Shown here piece after piece: positions 1-7,917 of a stretch of 15,629 nt of DNA. The DNA lies in NCBI GenBank assembly GCA_019312695.1, contig JAFDCT010000157.1, forward strand, positions 1 through 15,629, in the 5' to 3' direction. Origin of the DNA: Deltaproteobacteria bacterium (GTDB lineage Bacteria; Desulfobacterota; Desulfobulbia; Desulfobulbales; BM004). Every line of letters begins with the position of its first letter. The first letter of the stretch is position 1. The notes beneath the pieces were generated by a model that worked only from the letters and a program-made list of their open reading frames with translations, searched no databases and had not been told where the DNA came from. Position numbers and translations under genes: made by a program.

Positions 1-1581
1 CAGATCTTCCAGGGAATTACAGCGGGCGGCCTTGAGGATCTGTCTCATGTGACCGGTCTTAATGATTTTCTTCAAGGAAGTATCATATTTGCGCAATTCT
101 CGTTCGCAGATCTCGCGCCCGACATTCATGGCCTTTTCTTTTTCCTGCCGGCGAAGCCAGTGGCGGATGCGCGACTTGGCCCGGCTTGTCCGCACCAGTG
201 ATAACCAGTCTCGGCGCGGTCTCTGCTTCGGCGAGGTAATGATCTCAACCACATCACCGTTCTGCAGCTTATACTTCAGAGGCACAATTTTGCCGTTCAC
301 CTTGGCGCCGGCACAGGTATTGCCGACCTCTGTATGGATAACATAGGCAAAATCAAGTGGAGTGCTTCCCAGCGGGAATTCTTTCACCTCGCCATTGGGA
401 GTTAAGGCATAAACATCCGGCTCAAAGAGTTCACCCCGAACAGAATCCAGAAATTCTTTTGGATCCTTGAGTTCCTGCAGCCACTGCAAAATCTGCTTGA
501 GCCCCTTGAAAACCTTGGCATCCTCCTTGCTGATAGCCTGGCCTTCCTTATAGGCCCAGTGTGCTGCAACACCTTCCTGGGCCACCCGGTCCATTTCATG
601 GGTACGGATCTGTACCTCCATGAATTCGCCATAAGGGCCTATTACCGTGGTATGCATGGACTGGTAGTTATTGGCCTTGGGAGTGCTGATAAAATCCTTG
701 ATCCGTCCCGGCACCGGCGGCCAGTTCGCATGAACAACGCCAAGCGCCTCGTAGCACTCAGTAATGGTATCAACAATGATCCTGAAGGCGACTTTGTCAT
801 AGACCTTCTCAAGCGGGATCTTCTGGGCTATAATCTTTTTATAGATGGAGTAGAGATGCTTGGGACGTCCGATTATCTCGCACTTTGTCAGGTTGATCTC
901 GGTAAGTTTCTTCCTGAGAATGTCTATCACTTCCTTGACATAATGTTCCCGGTCTGCTGTGGAGCTTTCTATTCTGGCGGTCAGGTCGGTATAGTCATCT
1001 GGATAAAGGAATTTGAAGGCCAGATCCTCAAGTTCCCTTTTCATCCAGTCAATACCAAGCCGGCTGGCAAGAGGGGCATAAAGTTCCAGGGTTTCCTGGG
1101 CTAATTCCCGCTGGCGCTCCTTTTCATCAAGAATATATGAACGCATATCATGCAGCCGGTCAGCCAGCTTGACCAGCAATACCCTTATATCAGAGGCCAT
1201 TGCCAACAGCAGTTTCCTGACATTTTCCGCCTGGTAAGTCAGTCTGCTGTTGAACTGGACATTGGTGATCTTGGTGGCACCTCGGATAATATTGGCAACA
1301 TCTTTGCCAAACTCACGTTCAACTTCCTTAATGGACAGTGAAGGGTCCTGTTTCAATACACCGTGCAGCAGACCTGAAATAACAGTCTGCAGGTCAAGCT
1401 TCATAGCAAGCAGAATTTCTGTGACTGAAAGAAGATGAACTATATACGGCTCACCCGAAGTCGGATGCATCTGATCCGCATGCACCTTTGCTGCGAAATG
1501 ATAGGCTTTTTCCAGGGGCTCAAGGTCCACGCCATGGAGATAGCCTTCAGCAAGTTCCTTTATAGCATCAAAACCGGGCAT
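1..1581 (-). CDS. relA: RelA/SpoT-family (p)ppGpp synthetase, hydrolase site degenerate (3' end cut by window edge)
   Basis: The first 527 codons are present, open to base 1; the C-terminal ACT part lies outside. Domains in order: pseudo-hydrolase (about 20-200), synthetase (about 230-345), TGS (about 386-450, starting PDVYALTPNGEVKEFP), then helical region. The synthetase is intact: GRPKHLYSIYKK (238-249), Asp262 in VYDKVAFR, RIKD (293-296), Tyr306 in the G-loop, Glu322 in MEVQIRT, and AAHWAYKEG. The family makes (p)ppGpp from ATP and GDP/GTP when ribosomes starve for aminoacyl-tRNA. The hydrolase domain keeps metal ligands His49, His73 and Asp141, but the HDxxED signature reads HGVLKQ (73-78), and the HxGQxRKSGEP motif reads HADQMHPTSGEP. 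Hydrolysis is therefore predicted to be lost. ATG at 1581 is chosen because family homology begins just after it; its ribosome-binding site is poor. A TTG 16 codons... further upstream in frame is possible. Last gene of the run, 68 bases after proS. Confidence 0.95.
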   Translation of the reverse strand, partial: MPGFDAIKELAEGYLHGVDLEPLEKAYHFAAKVHADQMHPTSGEPYIVHLLSVTEILLAMKLDLQTVISGLLHGVLKQDPSLSIKEVEREFGKDVANIIRGATKITNVQFNSRLTYQAENVRKLLLAMASDIRVLLVKLADRLHDMRSYILDEKERQRELAQETLELYAPLASRLGIDWMKRELEDLAFKFLYPDDYTDLTARIESSTADREHYVKEVIDILRKKLTEINLTKCEIIGRPKHLYSIYKKIIAQKIPLEKVYDKVAFRIIVDTITECYEALGVVHANWPPVPGRIKDFISTPKANNYQSMHTTVIGPYGEFMEVQIRTHEMDRVAQEGVAAHWAYKEGQAISKEDAKVFKGLKQILQWLQELKDPKEFLDSVRGELFEPDVYALTPNGEVKEFPLGSTPLDFAYVIHTEVGNTCAGAKVNGKIVPLKYKLQNGDVVEIITSPKQRPRRDWLSLVRTSRAKSRIRHWLRRQEKEKAMNVGREICERELRKYDTSLKKIIKTGHMRQILKAARCNSLEDL

Positions 1582-1603
1582 ATTCTTTTTTTGAGATTCA
1601 AAA

Positions 1604-1639
1604 AGAATTATGAGTATAAAACCCAAAACTCATAATTCT
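1604..1639 (-). promoter_or_regulatory. Perfect 12-bp AT-rich hairpin in the proS-relA spacer
   Basis: Bases 1604-1615 (agaattatgagt) are exactly complementary to 1628-1639 (actcataattct), with a 12-base loop. On the minus strand the stem is followed by a short T run (CTTTTTG), so it could act as a weak terminator or attenuator between proS and relA. The stem has only three GC pairs, which argues against an efficient terminator. It also contains the start codon of a possible 11-codon leader ORF. The structure is seen in the sequence; any role is inference. Confidence 0.45.
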
Positions 1640-1649
1640 CCAGTTATAA

Positions 1650-3374
1650 TTATTCTTTTGTTGCTGCCATCTCATGCCGAATAGATTCCACGATCTCCGC
1701 CATCGCTTTATCAAGAGGCAGGCTTTGTGTTTGACCGTCTCTTCTTTTCCGTATTTCCACCTCTCCTTCCTGGGCGAAACGCTTACCTACGGTAACCCTG
1801 TTAGGTATGCCGATGAGGTCCGCATCCTTGAACTTTATGCCGGGGCGTTCATCACGATCATCAATCAGGACCTCCATGCCCTCGTGTTGCAATTGTGCAT
1901 AAAGGGATTCCGCAGCTGAGCTGATTTCCTTATTTTTTGGATCAAGATTCAGAATAATGACCTGAAATGGCGCCAGGGGCAGGGGAAAAATTATACCGTT
2001 ATCATCATGGTTCTGTTCGATTGCTGCAGCAACGGTCCTGCTCACGCCGATGCCGTAGCAGCCCATGATAAAATTCTGCTCTTCACTACTGCCGTCCTGG
2101 AAGGTGGCATTAAGTGCCTTGCTGTAGCTGTCTCCCAGTTTAAAGATGTGCCCGACCTCTATGCCTTTGGTCAGCTCAAGACCGCCACCGCAGGATGGGC
2201 AACTGTCCTCTTCTGTAACCTGCCGCAGATCGGCCACCTGAAAAACCTGAAAATCCCGGGGAAAATTTATATTCTGCAGGTGAAAATTCTTTTCATTTGC
2301 CCCTGCTGTGAAATTTGCCATAGCTGACACCACCTGATCTGCTGCCACCGGTATGTCCAGACCAATTGGCCCCAGGTAGCCGCTGGGAACTCCGGTAATA
2401 TCAAATACCTGCTTTTCATCAGCCAGTTCAACTTCAATTGCGCCTAACATATTTTTGAGCTTTACAGGCTGCACCTCATGATCACCCCGGACCAGAACGG
2501 CAACAGGATCACCGTCTGCGAGATAAACCATGGTTTTGACAAGCTGCTTCGGAGAAATGCCAAGAAAATCGCAAACCTTTTCAACTTTTTTCTTGCCGGG
2601 CGTTTCGACTTTCTTCAGAGGCAGCAACTCGGTTTCCTCTCCGGTCTTCTCAAAAGGCTTTACTGCAGCCTTTTCCATGTTAGCGGCATAGGCGCAGTCT
2701 TTACAGATGGCCAGGGTATCTTCGCCTGTATCGGCAAGAACCATGAACTCATGGGAAAAACTGCCGCCTATAGTACCGGTATCCGCTTCAACAGCCCTGA
2801 AAGAGAGGCCGCACCGCATGAATATCCGGCTGTAGGCATTATACATTTTCTGATAGGTGAGCTCAGCGCCTTTCTCCGTCGCATCAAAGCTGTACCCGTC
2901 CTTCATGATAAACTCACGACCCCGCATGAGGCCAAACCGTGGTCTGATCTCATCCCGAAACTTGGTCTGGATCTGATAGAGATTAACGGGCAGATTACGG
3001 TACGAATGTATCTCGCGGCGAACCAGGTCGGTAATGACCTCTTCATGGGTCGGCCCCAGGCAGCTTTCCCTTTCGTGGCGGTCAGTAAAACGCAGCAGTT
3101 CCGGACCATATTTTTCCCAGCGTCCTGATTCCTTCCACAGGTCTGCGGGCTGCACCATGGGCATGAGCAGTTCCTGGGCTCCGGCCCGGTTCATCTCCTC
3201 CCTAACAATCTGTTCAACCTTTCGTATAGCAGCCAACCCCAGAGGTAAATAAGTATAGATCCCTGAGGTAAGTTTACGGATAAAGCCGGCCCGCAGCAGG
3301 AGCCTGTGACTGACAACCTCAGCTTCAGTAGGGGTCTCTTTTAAAGTCGGCAGCAGCAGTTCTGAGTAACGCAT
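1650..3374 (-). CDS. proS: Prolyl-tRNA synthetase (bacterial type, with editing insertion)
   Basis: Charges tRNA-Pro with proline in the cytoplasm. The 574 residues match the usual bacterial ProRS length. Class II catalytic core: N-terminal [10 protein letters not shown] (37-46), motif 2 [17 protein letters not shown] (139-155), motif 3 GCYGIGVSR (438-446). Between motifs 2 and 3 lies the INS editing domain (about 235-390), with the [11 protein letters not shown] and [12 protein letters not shown] segments typical of the domain that clears Ala-tRNA-Pro. The anticodon-binding domain follows (about 470-565). Two Cys pairs (CKDC at 224-227 and CPSC at 392-395) flank the insertion. ATG at 3374 is preceded by AGGA at 8 bases and gives the family N-terminus [15 protein letters not shown]. 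It starts 99 bases after the ispG stop, and a motif in its leader recurs before relA. Confident identification. Confidence 0.98.
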   Translation of the reverse strand: MRYSELLLPTLKETPTEAEVVSHRLLLRAGFIRKLTSGIYTYLPLGLAAIRKVEQIVREEMNRAGAQELLMPMVQPADLWKESGRWEKYGPELLRFTDRHERESCLGPTHEEVITDLVRREIHSYRNLPVNLYQIQTKFRDEIRPRFGLMRGREFIMKDGYSFDATEKGAELTYQKMYNAYSRIFMRCGLSFRAVEADTGTIGGSFSHEFMVLADTGEDTLAICKDCAYAANMEKAAVKPFEKTGEETELLPLKKVETPGKKKVEKVCDFLGISPKQLVKTMVYLADGDPVAVLVRGDHEVQPVKLKNMLGAIEVELADEKQVFDITGVPSGYLGPIGLDIPVAADQVVSAMANFTAGANEKNFHLQNINFPRDFQVFQVADLRQVTEEDSCPSCGGGLELTKGIEVGHIFKLGDSYSKALNATFQDGSSEEQNFIMGCYGIGVSRTVAAAIEQNHDDNGIIFPLPLAPFQVIILNLDPKNKEISSAAESLYAQLQHEGMEVLIDDRDERPGIKFKDADLIGIPNRVTVGKRFAQEGEVEIRKRRDGQTQSLPLDKAMAEIVESIRHEMAATKE

Positions 3375-3407
3375 GGTAAATATCCTGGTTTAATGTAAAT
3401 ATTATAG

Positions 3408-3423
3408 TTATGAGTATACAACC
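3408..3423 (-). repeat. 16-base motif upstream of proS, recurring upstream of relA (1608-1623)
   Basis: The plus-strand sequence ttatgagtatacaacc at 3408-3423 matches ttatgagtataaaacc at 1608-1623 at 15 of 16 bases. Each copy lies 27-34 bases upstream of a start codon and in the same orientation. Read on the coding strand it contains TATACT, which resembles a -10 box. In the proS copy a perfect TATAAT follows at once, but I see no good -35 at proper spacing. Chance similarity in AT-rich leaders is possible. Confidence 0.3.
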
Positions 3424-3473
3424 TTAATCTGCCAGGCACTCTGTGCCCCTGTGTTTTCCAAACAGCAAAAGCT

Positions 3474-4541
3474 CTATTTCTTTTCCTCCACCATTGCATC
3501 AAGTTCTTTAAGAAAAACGTCGAGCAGCTCATTTTCAGCAACTTTTTTAAATTGTTTTCCTTTTTTGAAGATGATACCCACACCCTTACCGCCCGCCACA
3601 CCTATATCGGCCTCCTTGGCCTCTCCCGGTCCGTTTACCACGCAACCCATGACAGCTATCTTCAAGGGGGTTTCAATGGTCTGGATATGATGCTCCACCT
3701 CATCTGCCAGGCTGAAAAGATTGACCTGGCAACGGCCGCAGGTCGGGCAGGAAATCAACTCAGGACCGCGATGTCTGATATCCAGGGCCCGCAGGATTTC
3801 ATAGCCCACCCGAACCTCTTCAATGGGATCACGGGTCAGTGATATGCGGAAAGTTTCGCCGATACCTTCATACAGCAAAATACCGAGAGCGATACTTGAT
3901 TTGACTGTACCGGCAATCAACCCGCCTGCTTCTGTTACACCCAGATGAAAAGGATAACTGCATCTGCCCGCCAGTTGTCTATAGGACTCTACTGTAATCA
4001 GCGGGTCTGATGACTTAATGGATATTTTTATGGCATCAAATCCCTGGTTTTCAAGCAGCTGCACATTACGCATAGCACTTTCAACCAGTGCAGCTGGGGT
4101 GGGATGCCCAAATTTTTTTAATAAGTCCTTCTCCAGGGATCCGCTGTTTACCCCAACGCGTATGGGCACACTGTGAGTTTTTGCCGCATCTACCACCATG
4201 GCAAGTTTCTTTGGGCCCCCAATATTGCCTGGATTGATCCTGATTGCCTGGGCTCCGTGTTCCATGCTCGCTACAGCCAGCCTGTGATCAAAGTGAATAT
4301 CGGCTATCAGAGGAATTCCTATCTGGTCCCGGATCGCTCGTATGGCTGCTGCTGCCGCCATATCAACCACAGCAACCCGGATAATTTCACAGCCTGCTGC
4401 CTCAAGGCGCTTGATCTGGCCAACAGTCTCTTCCACCTTGCGGGTATCAGTATTGGTCATGGACTGCACCGTGATAGGGGCATCGCCTCCGATCGGAACA
4501 TCGCCAATCCTGATCTGCTTTGTTTTGCGGCGTTTAATCAT
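3474..4541 (-). CDS. ispG: 4-hydroxy-3-methylbut-2-en-1-yl diphosphate synthase
   Basis: Penultimate step of the MEP isoprenoid pathway: reductive conversion of MEcPP to HMBPP by a [4Fe-4S] enzyme. With the ATG at 4541 the protein has 355 residues, close to E. coli IspG. The N-terminal TIM barrel carries VPIGGDAPITVQSMTNTDT, ADIHFDHRLA and RINPGNIG. The C-terminal cluster domain carries CPTCGRC (Cys265, Cys268) and GCVVNGPGEA (Cys300, Glu307), the three Cys and one Glu ligands. Cys271 is an extra nearby cysteine. The open frame extends 13 codons further to a TTG at 4580, but the family N-terminus (RRKTKQIRIG) begins just after the ATG, so I prefer the ATG. Neither start has a clear Shine-Dalgarno. 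Lies 62 bases after tsaB and works in the same pathway as dxr and uppS in this window. Confidence 0.96.
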   Translation of the reverse strand: MIKRRKTKQIRIGDVPIGGDAPITVQSMTNTDTRKVEETVGQIKRLEAAGCEIIRVAVVDMAAAAAIRAIRDQIGIPLIADIHFDHRLAVASMEHGAQAIRINPGNIGGPKKLAMVVDAAKTHSVPIRVGVNSGSLEKDLLKKFGHPTPAALVESAMRNVQLLENQGFDAIKISIKSSDPLITVESYRQLAGRCSYPFHLGVTEAGGLIAGTVKSSIALGILLYEGIGETFRISLTRDPIEEVRVGYEILRALDIRHRGPELISCPTCGRCQVNLFSLADEVEHHIQTIETPLKIAVMGCVVNGPGEAKEADIGVAGGKGVGIIFKKGKQFKKVAENELLDVFLKELDAMVEEKK

Positions 4542-4603
4542 TGTACGAGCAAAGTTTTCGAGGTTCTTGTATAAATGCAAAATCGAAAATCTATAAGTAA
4601 AAA

Positions 4604-5362
4604 CTACTTGCCTAAATTTAGTTCCGCCTCAGATGCCCTTATATATATAGGTTCTACACCCGCAGGGTCAAGAAACTCTCCCTGCTGCCACTTTTCATGC
4701 GCCAATAAACCGATTGTGGCCGCCCTGGGGAAATACGCTTTCGCCGGCACCACTTTAATAAAATCAGTCAGTTTTTCCCCAAAGATATTCCCATAGACAG
4801 TTGCTCCGTCTCCCAGCAGCACCACTGGCTCTCCAATTCTCGCGCATAACTCGTCTGGGCTCACAACCAGATACTCACCCTGCAGCCTCGGAATACCTTG
4901 GGTATCACATTTATAAAAACCGCAATATATCTCTTTTTTCCTGGCGTCCAGAACTGGACATATCAAAATCTCACTTACGTTAAAAAGCTGTGCCGCCAGC
5001 CCGTCAAGAGTCCCTACCCCTATGAGTTTTGCATCTCCAGCCAGGGCCAGTCCCTTTGCCGTTGCAAGCCCTATTCGCAGGCCGGTAAAACTTCCCGGCC
5101 CCAGACTTACTGCCACAGCATCAATTGCCGGCCAGTCGATGCCGGTTTCCTGCAGCAGCCAGTCAATCCCTGCCAAGAGCCTTCTGGAGTGGGTCTCACC
5201 TGTCTGTAAAGAAAATTCCGCCAGACATTGGCTTTGAGAAACAAGCGCAACACTGCCGCATAAAGTCGCAGTTTCCAAGGCCAGTATCACAGGGCGCGGC
5301 AATTCTTTAAAATCCTTTCCTATATAGGCCATATCAGATTGCAATGTTTGTTCATTTTTCAT
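4604..5362 (-). CDS. tsaB: tRNA threonylcarbamoyladenosine biosynthesis protein TsaB
   Basis: Partner and scaffold of TsaD (with TsaE) in adding the t6A modification at position 37 of ANN-decoding tRNAs. The 252 residues show the ASKHA-fold start VILALETATLCGSVAL (25-40), the THS motif (57-59) in GETHSRRLL, the signature SLGPGSFTGLRIGLA (86-100), and the C-terminal PIYIR typical of TsaB (rather than TsaD, which carries metal-binding HxxxH). The N-terminus is about 20 residues longer than usual before VILALETAT. Met11 (5332) is an alternative start, but neither has a well-placed Shine-Dalgarno: the nearest, AGGAG at 5392-5396, is about 30 bases from the ATG at 5362, which itself sits in a hairpin loop. 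Next to rseP (100-base gap) and ispG. Confidence 0.93.
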   Translation of the reverse strand: MKNEQTLQSDMAYIGKDFKELPRPVILALETATLCGSVALVSQSQCLAEFSLQTGETHSRRLLAGIDWLLQETGIDWPAIDAVAVSLGPGSFTGLRIGLATAKGLALAGDAKLIGVGTLDGLAAQLFNVSEILICPVLDARKKEIYCGFYKCDTQGIPRLQGEYLVVSPDELCARIGEPVVLLGDGATVYGNIFGEKLTDFIKVVPAKAYFPRAATIGLLAHEKWQQGEFLDPAGVEPIYIRASEAELNLGK

Positions 5363-5380
5363 TGAGCAAAAACGAACAAA
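5347..5380 (-). promoter_or_regulatory. 13-bp hairpin with the tsaB start codon in its loop
   Basis: Bases 5347-5359 pair with 5368-5380 over 13 positions with one mismatch, which becomes a U-G wobble in the minus-strand RNA. The eight-base loop (5360-5367) contains the tsaB ATG (5360-5362). A Shine-Dalgarno AGGAG (5392-5396) lies just 5' of the hairpin in the mRNA. The structure would place the distant ribosome-binding site closer to the loop start codon or otherwise control initiation. The pairing is direct; the role is inference. Confidence 0.35.
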
Positions 5381-5462
5381 TGAAAATTACTCTCCTGATT
5401 TGCAGGAATGAGCTGTTATAAATTAATAAATCTTATACCCAGTAATAAACCTGAAACTGCAA

Positions 5463-6548
5463 TCAGCCACTGAAAACCCTCACAAGATCATTATAGAAAA
5501 CAAAAATCATCAGGGTGCCCAGAAGCACGAGCCCGACCTGCTGCATGATCTCCATGGTTCTCAGATTAAGGGGTTTGCGTAAAATTGCCTCCACGGAGAA
5601 AAAAACGAGGTGCCCGCCATCAAGTATAGGGATGGGTAGAAGGTTCAGAATTCCCAGATTCACACTCAGTACTCCCATGAAGTAGAGAAAATTAATCCAG
5701 CCTGCCTCCATCCTTTCTCCGGCAATTTTTGCTATGAGAATCGGCCCGCCCAGTTCCGATGCCGGCACCACTTTCTGGATTATTTTTACCAGCCCCATCA
5801 CTGTCAGGTACATCCAACTCCATGTCTGGCTGATGCCGGCCTGCAGGGATTTTATAAAACCTACCTTTTCATAGATGACCTCTTCCGACCTGGCAATACC
5901 TATCAGATACCGTTCACCGACCTCTTCACCAAAGATATTGCGTGTTGTTTCCAGACGGGGCGCCACTGCAATATCAAGGGTCTGATCATTTCTTTGAAGG
6001 GTCAGAATGACCTCCTGGCCTTGACTGTTCTTTATGTATTGGGAAACATCTTCCCAGTGAGCAGTCTCCTTGCCGTCTATGGCAAGAATGGTATCGCCCT
6101 CCAGCAGGCCTGCCTCTGCTGCAGGCGTATCCTGGCCGACGCCGCCAATGGTTGTAGTATCAAGCGGCTGAGGCAACCCTGCCACCCAGACAATAATGAA
6201 AAAAAGGAACATGGCAAAAATGAGGTTAAATACAGGACCACCTGCTACGATAATGAAACGCTGCCAGACGGGCCGCGTGGCAAATGAACGCTTAAGCTCT
6301 CCCGGTGAAAGACGTTCCTCTGCCAGCTCGCCGGGATTTTCACCAAACATTTTTACATAGCCGCCCAGAGGGAAGGCGCTTATCAGGTACTCGGTTTCAC
6401 CATACTGTCTGCTGACGAGCTTCGGTCCAAACCCCAATGAGAACTTGAGGACCTTGACACCAAAAAATTTGGCCCAGATAAAATGACCGAACTCATGCAC
6501 AAATATGAGTAAACCAAGGACTATGGCAAAAGAAATCAAGGTATTCAT
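5463..6548 (-). CDS. rseP: Site-2 intramembrane metalloprotease RseP (M50 family, single PDZ)
   Basis: Membrane zinc protease that cuts transmembrane segments, classically the anti-sigma factor RseA in the sigma-E envelope stress cascade, and remnant signal peptides. The 361 residues show the HEFGH zinc motif (18-22) in the first membrane helix, GxxVxxFSLGFGP (29-41), a second helix around 98-122, one PDZ domain (about 128-195), and the third zinc ligand Asp310 in NLLPIPILDGGH (302-313) before the last helices. E. coli RseP is about 450 residues with two PDZ domains; this shorter single-PDZ form is common outside gammaproteobacteria. The ATG at 6548 has AGGGG upstream at 10 bases. It follows dxr by 58 bases. 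The substrate in this organism is unknown. Confidence 0.96.
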   Translation of the reverse strand: MNTLISFAIVLGLLIFVHEFGHFIWAKFFGVKVLKFSLGFGPKLVSRQYGETEYLISAFPLGGYVKMFGENPGELAEERLSPGELKRSFATRPVWQRFIIVAGGPVFNLIFAMFLFFIIVWVAGLPQPLDTTTIGGVGQDTPAAEAGLLEGDTILAIDGKETAHWEDVSQYIKNSQGQEVILTLQRNDQTLDIAVAPRLETTRNIFGEEVGERYLIGIARSEEVIYEKVGFIKSLQAGISQTWSWMYLTVMGLVKIIQKVVPASELGGPILIAKIAGERMEAGWINFLYFMGVLSVNLGILNLLPIPILDGGHLVFFSVEAILRKPLNLRTMEIMQQVGLVLLGTLMIFVFYNDLVRVFSG

Positions 6549-6606
6549 TTAATTTAAACCCCTATAGTATCCGCTGTAAACCGGCAACAACAAAACCGGC
6601 ACTGTT

Positions 6607-7794
6607 TCAATCTGCTCTGACAGCATGCTTTGTCATGAGCCGCACCACTTCGGCAGACTCGATCCTGGCCAGGCGATCAACATCTAAAATTGTTTCAATA
6701 TCAGTATCATCCATATATTTCGTGTGTGCCAGGGTTTCTCGCACCACTTTTGAGATCTCCGGAAACTTCAGCTTTCCTTCAAGAAATGCCGCTACAGCAA
6801 TTTCATTTGCCGCATTAAGTACGGTTGGCATACACCCTCCCGTCTTACAGGCTTCATAAGCAATCTGCAGTGCAGGAAACCGGTTGGTATCCGGTTTGAG
6901 AAAGCTCAAATTGCTGCATTCCGTTAAATTCAGGCGGGAAAGTCCTGTATCAAGCCTTTCCGGATAGGAAAGCGCATAGCTGATGGGTACCCGCATGTCC
7001 GGAATTCCTAGCTGAGCAACTACTGAGCCGTCTATAAATTCAACCAGAGAATGAACTATGGATTGAGGATGCACCAGCACCTCAATCTTCTCCAGGGCTA
7101 TGTCAAAAAGCCAGTGCGCCTCAATAACTTCGAGGCCTTTATTCATCAGGGTAGCGGAATCGACTGATATCTTTCGGCCCATGTCCCAATTGGGGTGATC
7201 CAAGGCCTTTTCCGGAGTAACCTGCCAGAGATTTTCCTCTGCCAGATGCAAAAAAGGGCCACCCGAAGCGGTAAGAATAATTCGGGCCACATCCTCTTTA
7301 CGCCCTGCCTCAAGAGCCTGGGCAATGGCACTGTGTTCACTGTCAATGGGCAGCAGTCGCACCTGTTTTTTTTTCACTTCATCCATGATAAGACGACCTG
7401 CCATAACAAGGGTTTCCTTATTTGCCAGGGCGATATCCTTGCCTGACCTGATCGCGGCAAATGTCGGCAGCAACCCGGCAGCGCCGACTATGGCAGAGAC
7501 CACCATATCTGCTTCGGTCAGACAGGCCACCTGCTCATTCCCTTTTTGCCCCCAGACGATTTCCGTTTGGCGGCCCGGCCCCAAAAGGGTTTTGAGCTTT
7601 AGTGCAGCATCCTCCTCCGCAACTGATACCACACGAGGCGAGAACGTTTCAATCTGTTGCCTGAGCAGATCGATATTCCGGCCGGCGGTCATGCCAACCA
7701 CGGTAAAATGTTCGGGGAAGCCGGCAGCGACCTTAAGAACATTTCTGCCGATGGAACCAGTGGAACCAAGTATGACTACTTTCTTATGCTTCAT
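6607..7794 (-). CDS. dxr: 1-deoxy-D-xylulose 5-phosphate reductoisomerase
   Basis: First committed step of the MEP pathway, NADPH-dependent conversion of DXP to MEP. From the ATG at 7794 the protein has 395 residues, a normal length. It shows the NADPH-binding GSTGSIG (10-16), ALANKETLVMAG (122-133), metal ligands Asp151 and Glu153 in DSEHSAI and Glu222 in MNKGLEVIEAHWLF, the substrate loop ASGGPF (176-181), SIVHS near 245 and NAANEIAV (327-334). A TTG three codons upstream (7803) is in frame, and a stop lies just beyond it. The ATG has no Shine-Dalgarno; the only strong one, AAGGAG at 7851-7856, lies 56 bases upstream. It follows cdsA with a 123-base spacer, and with uppS and ispG it makes three isoprenoid genes in this run. 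Confidence 0.97.
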   Translation of the reverse strand: MKHKKVVILGSTGSIGRNVLKVAAGFPEHFTVVGMTAGRNIDLLRQQIETFSPRVVSVAEEDAALKLKTLLGPGRQTEIVWGQKGNEQVACLTEADMVVSAIVGAAGLLPTFAAIRSGKDIALANKETLVMAGRLIMDEVKKKQVRLLPIDSEHSAIAQALEAGRKEDVARIILTASGGPFLHLAEENLWQVTPEKALDHPNWDMGRKISVDSATLMNKGLEVIEAHWLFDIALEKIEVLVHPQSIVHSLVEFIDGSVVAQLGIPDMRVPISYALSYPERLDTGLSRLNLTECSNLSFLKPDTNRFPALQIAYEACKTGGCMPTVLNAANEIAVAAFLEGKLKFPEISKVVRETLAHTKYMDDTDIETILDVDRLARIESAEVVRLMTKHAVRAD

Positions 7795-7917
7795 GAAATA
7801 CAATGCATATAACTAAGAGATCAAATACATCGGTCTGATTATTTAATGTTCTCCTTACTATAATCATCCTCAAGATAATTACGGCAGAATAGTTTACTGA
7901 TACAACGTTGTTTATAA

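Noticed and set aside
559..1104. 181-codon open frame on the plus strand
   Set aside because: Antisense to the relA synthetase and hydrolase coding region; the relA reading frame explains the sequence fully.
2478..3128. 216-codon open frame on the plus strand
   Set aside because: It lies antisense inside proS, whose product is unmistakable; no family resemblance and no ribosome-binding site of note.
3437..3455. Short GGCAC/GTGCC hairpin between ispG and proS
   Set aside because: Only five to six pairs with a three-base loop and no T run; not enough to call a terminator.
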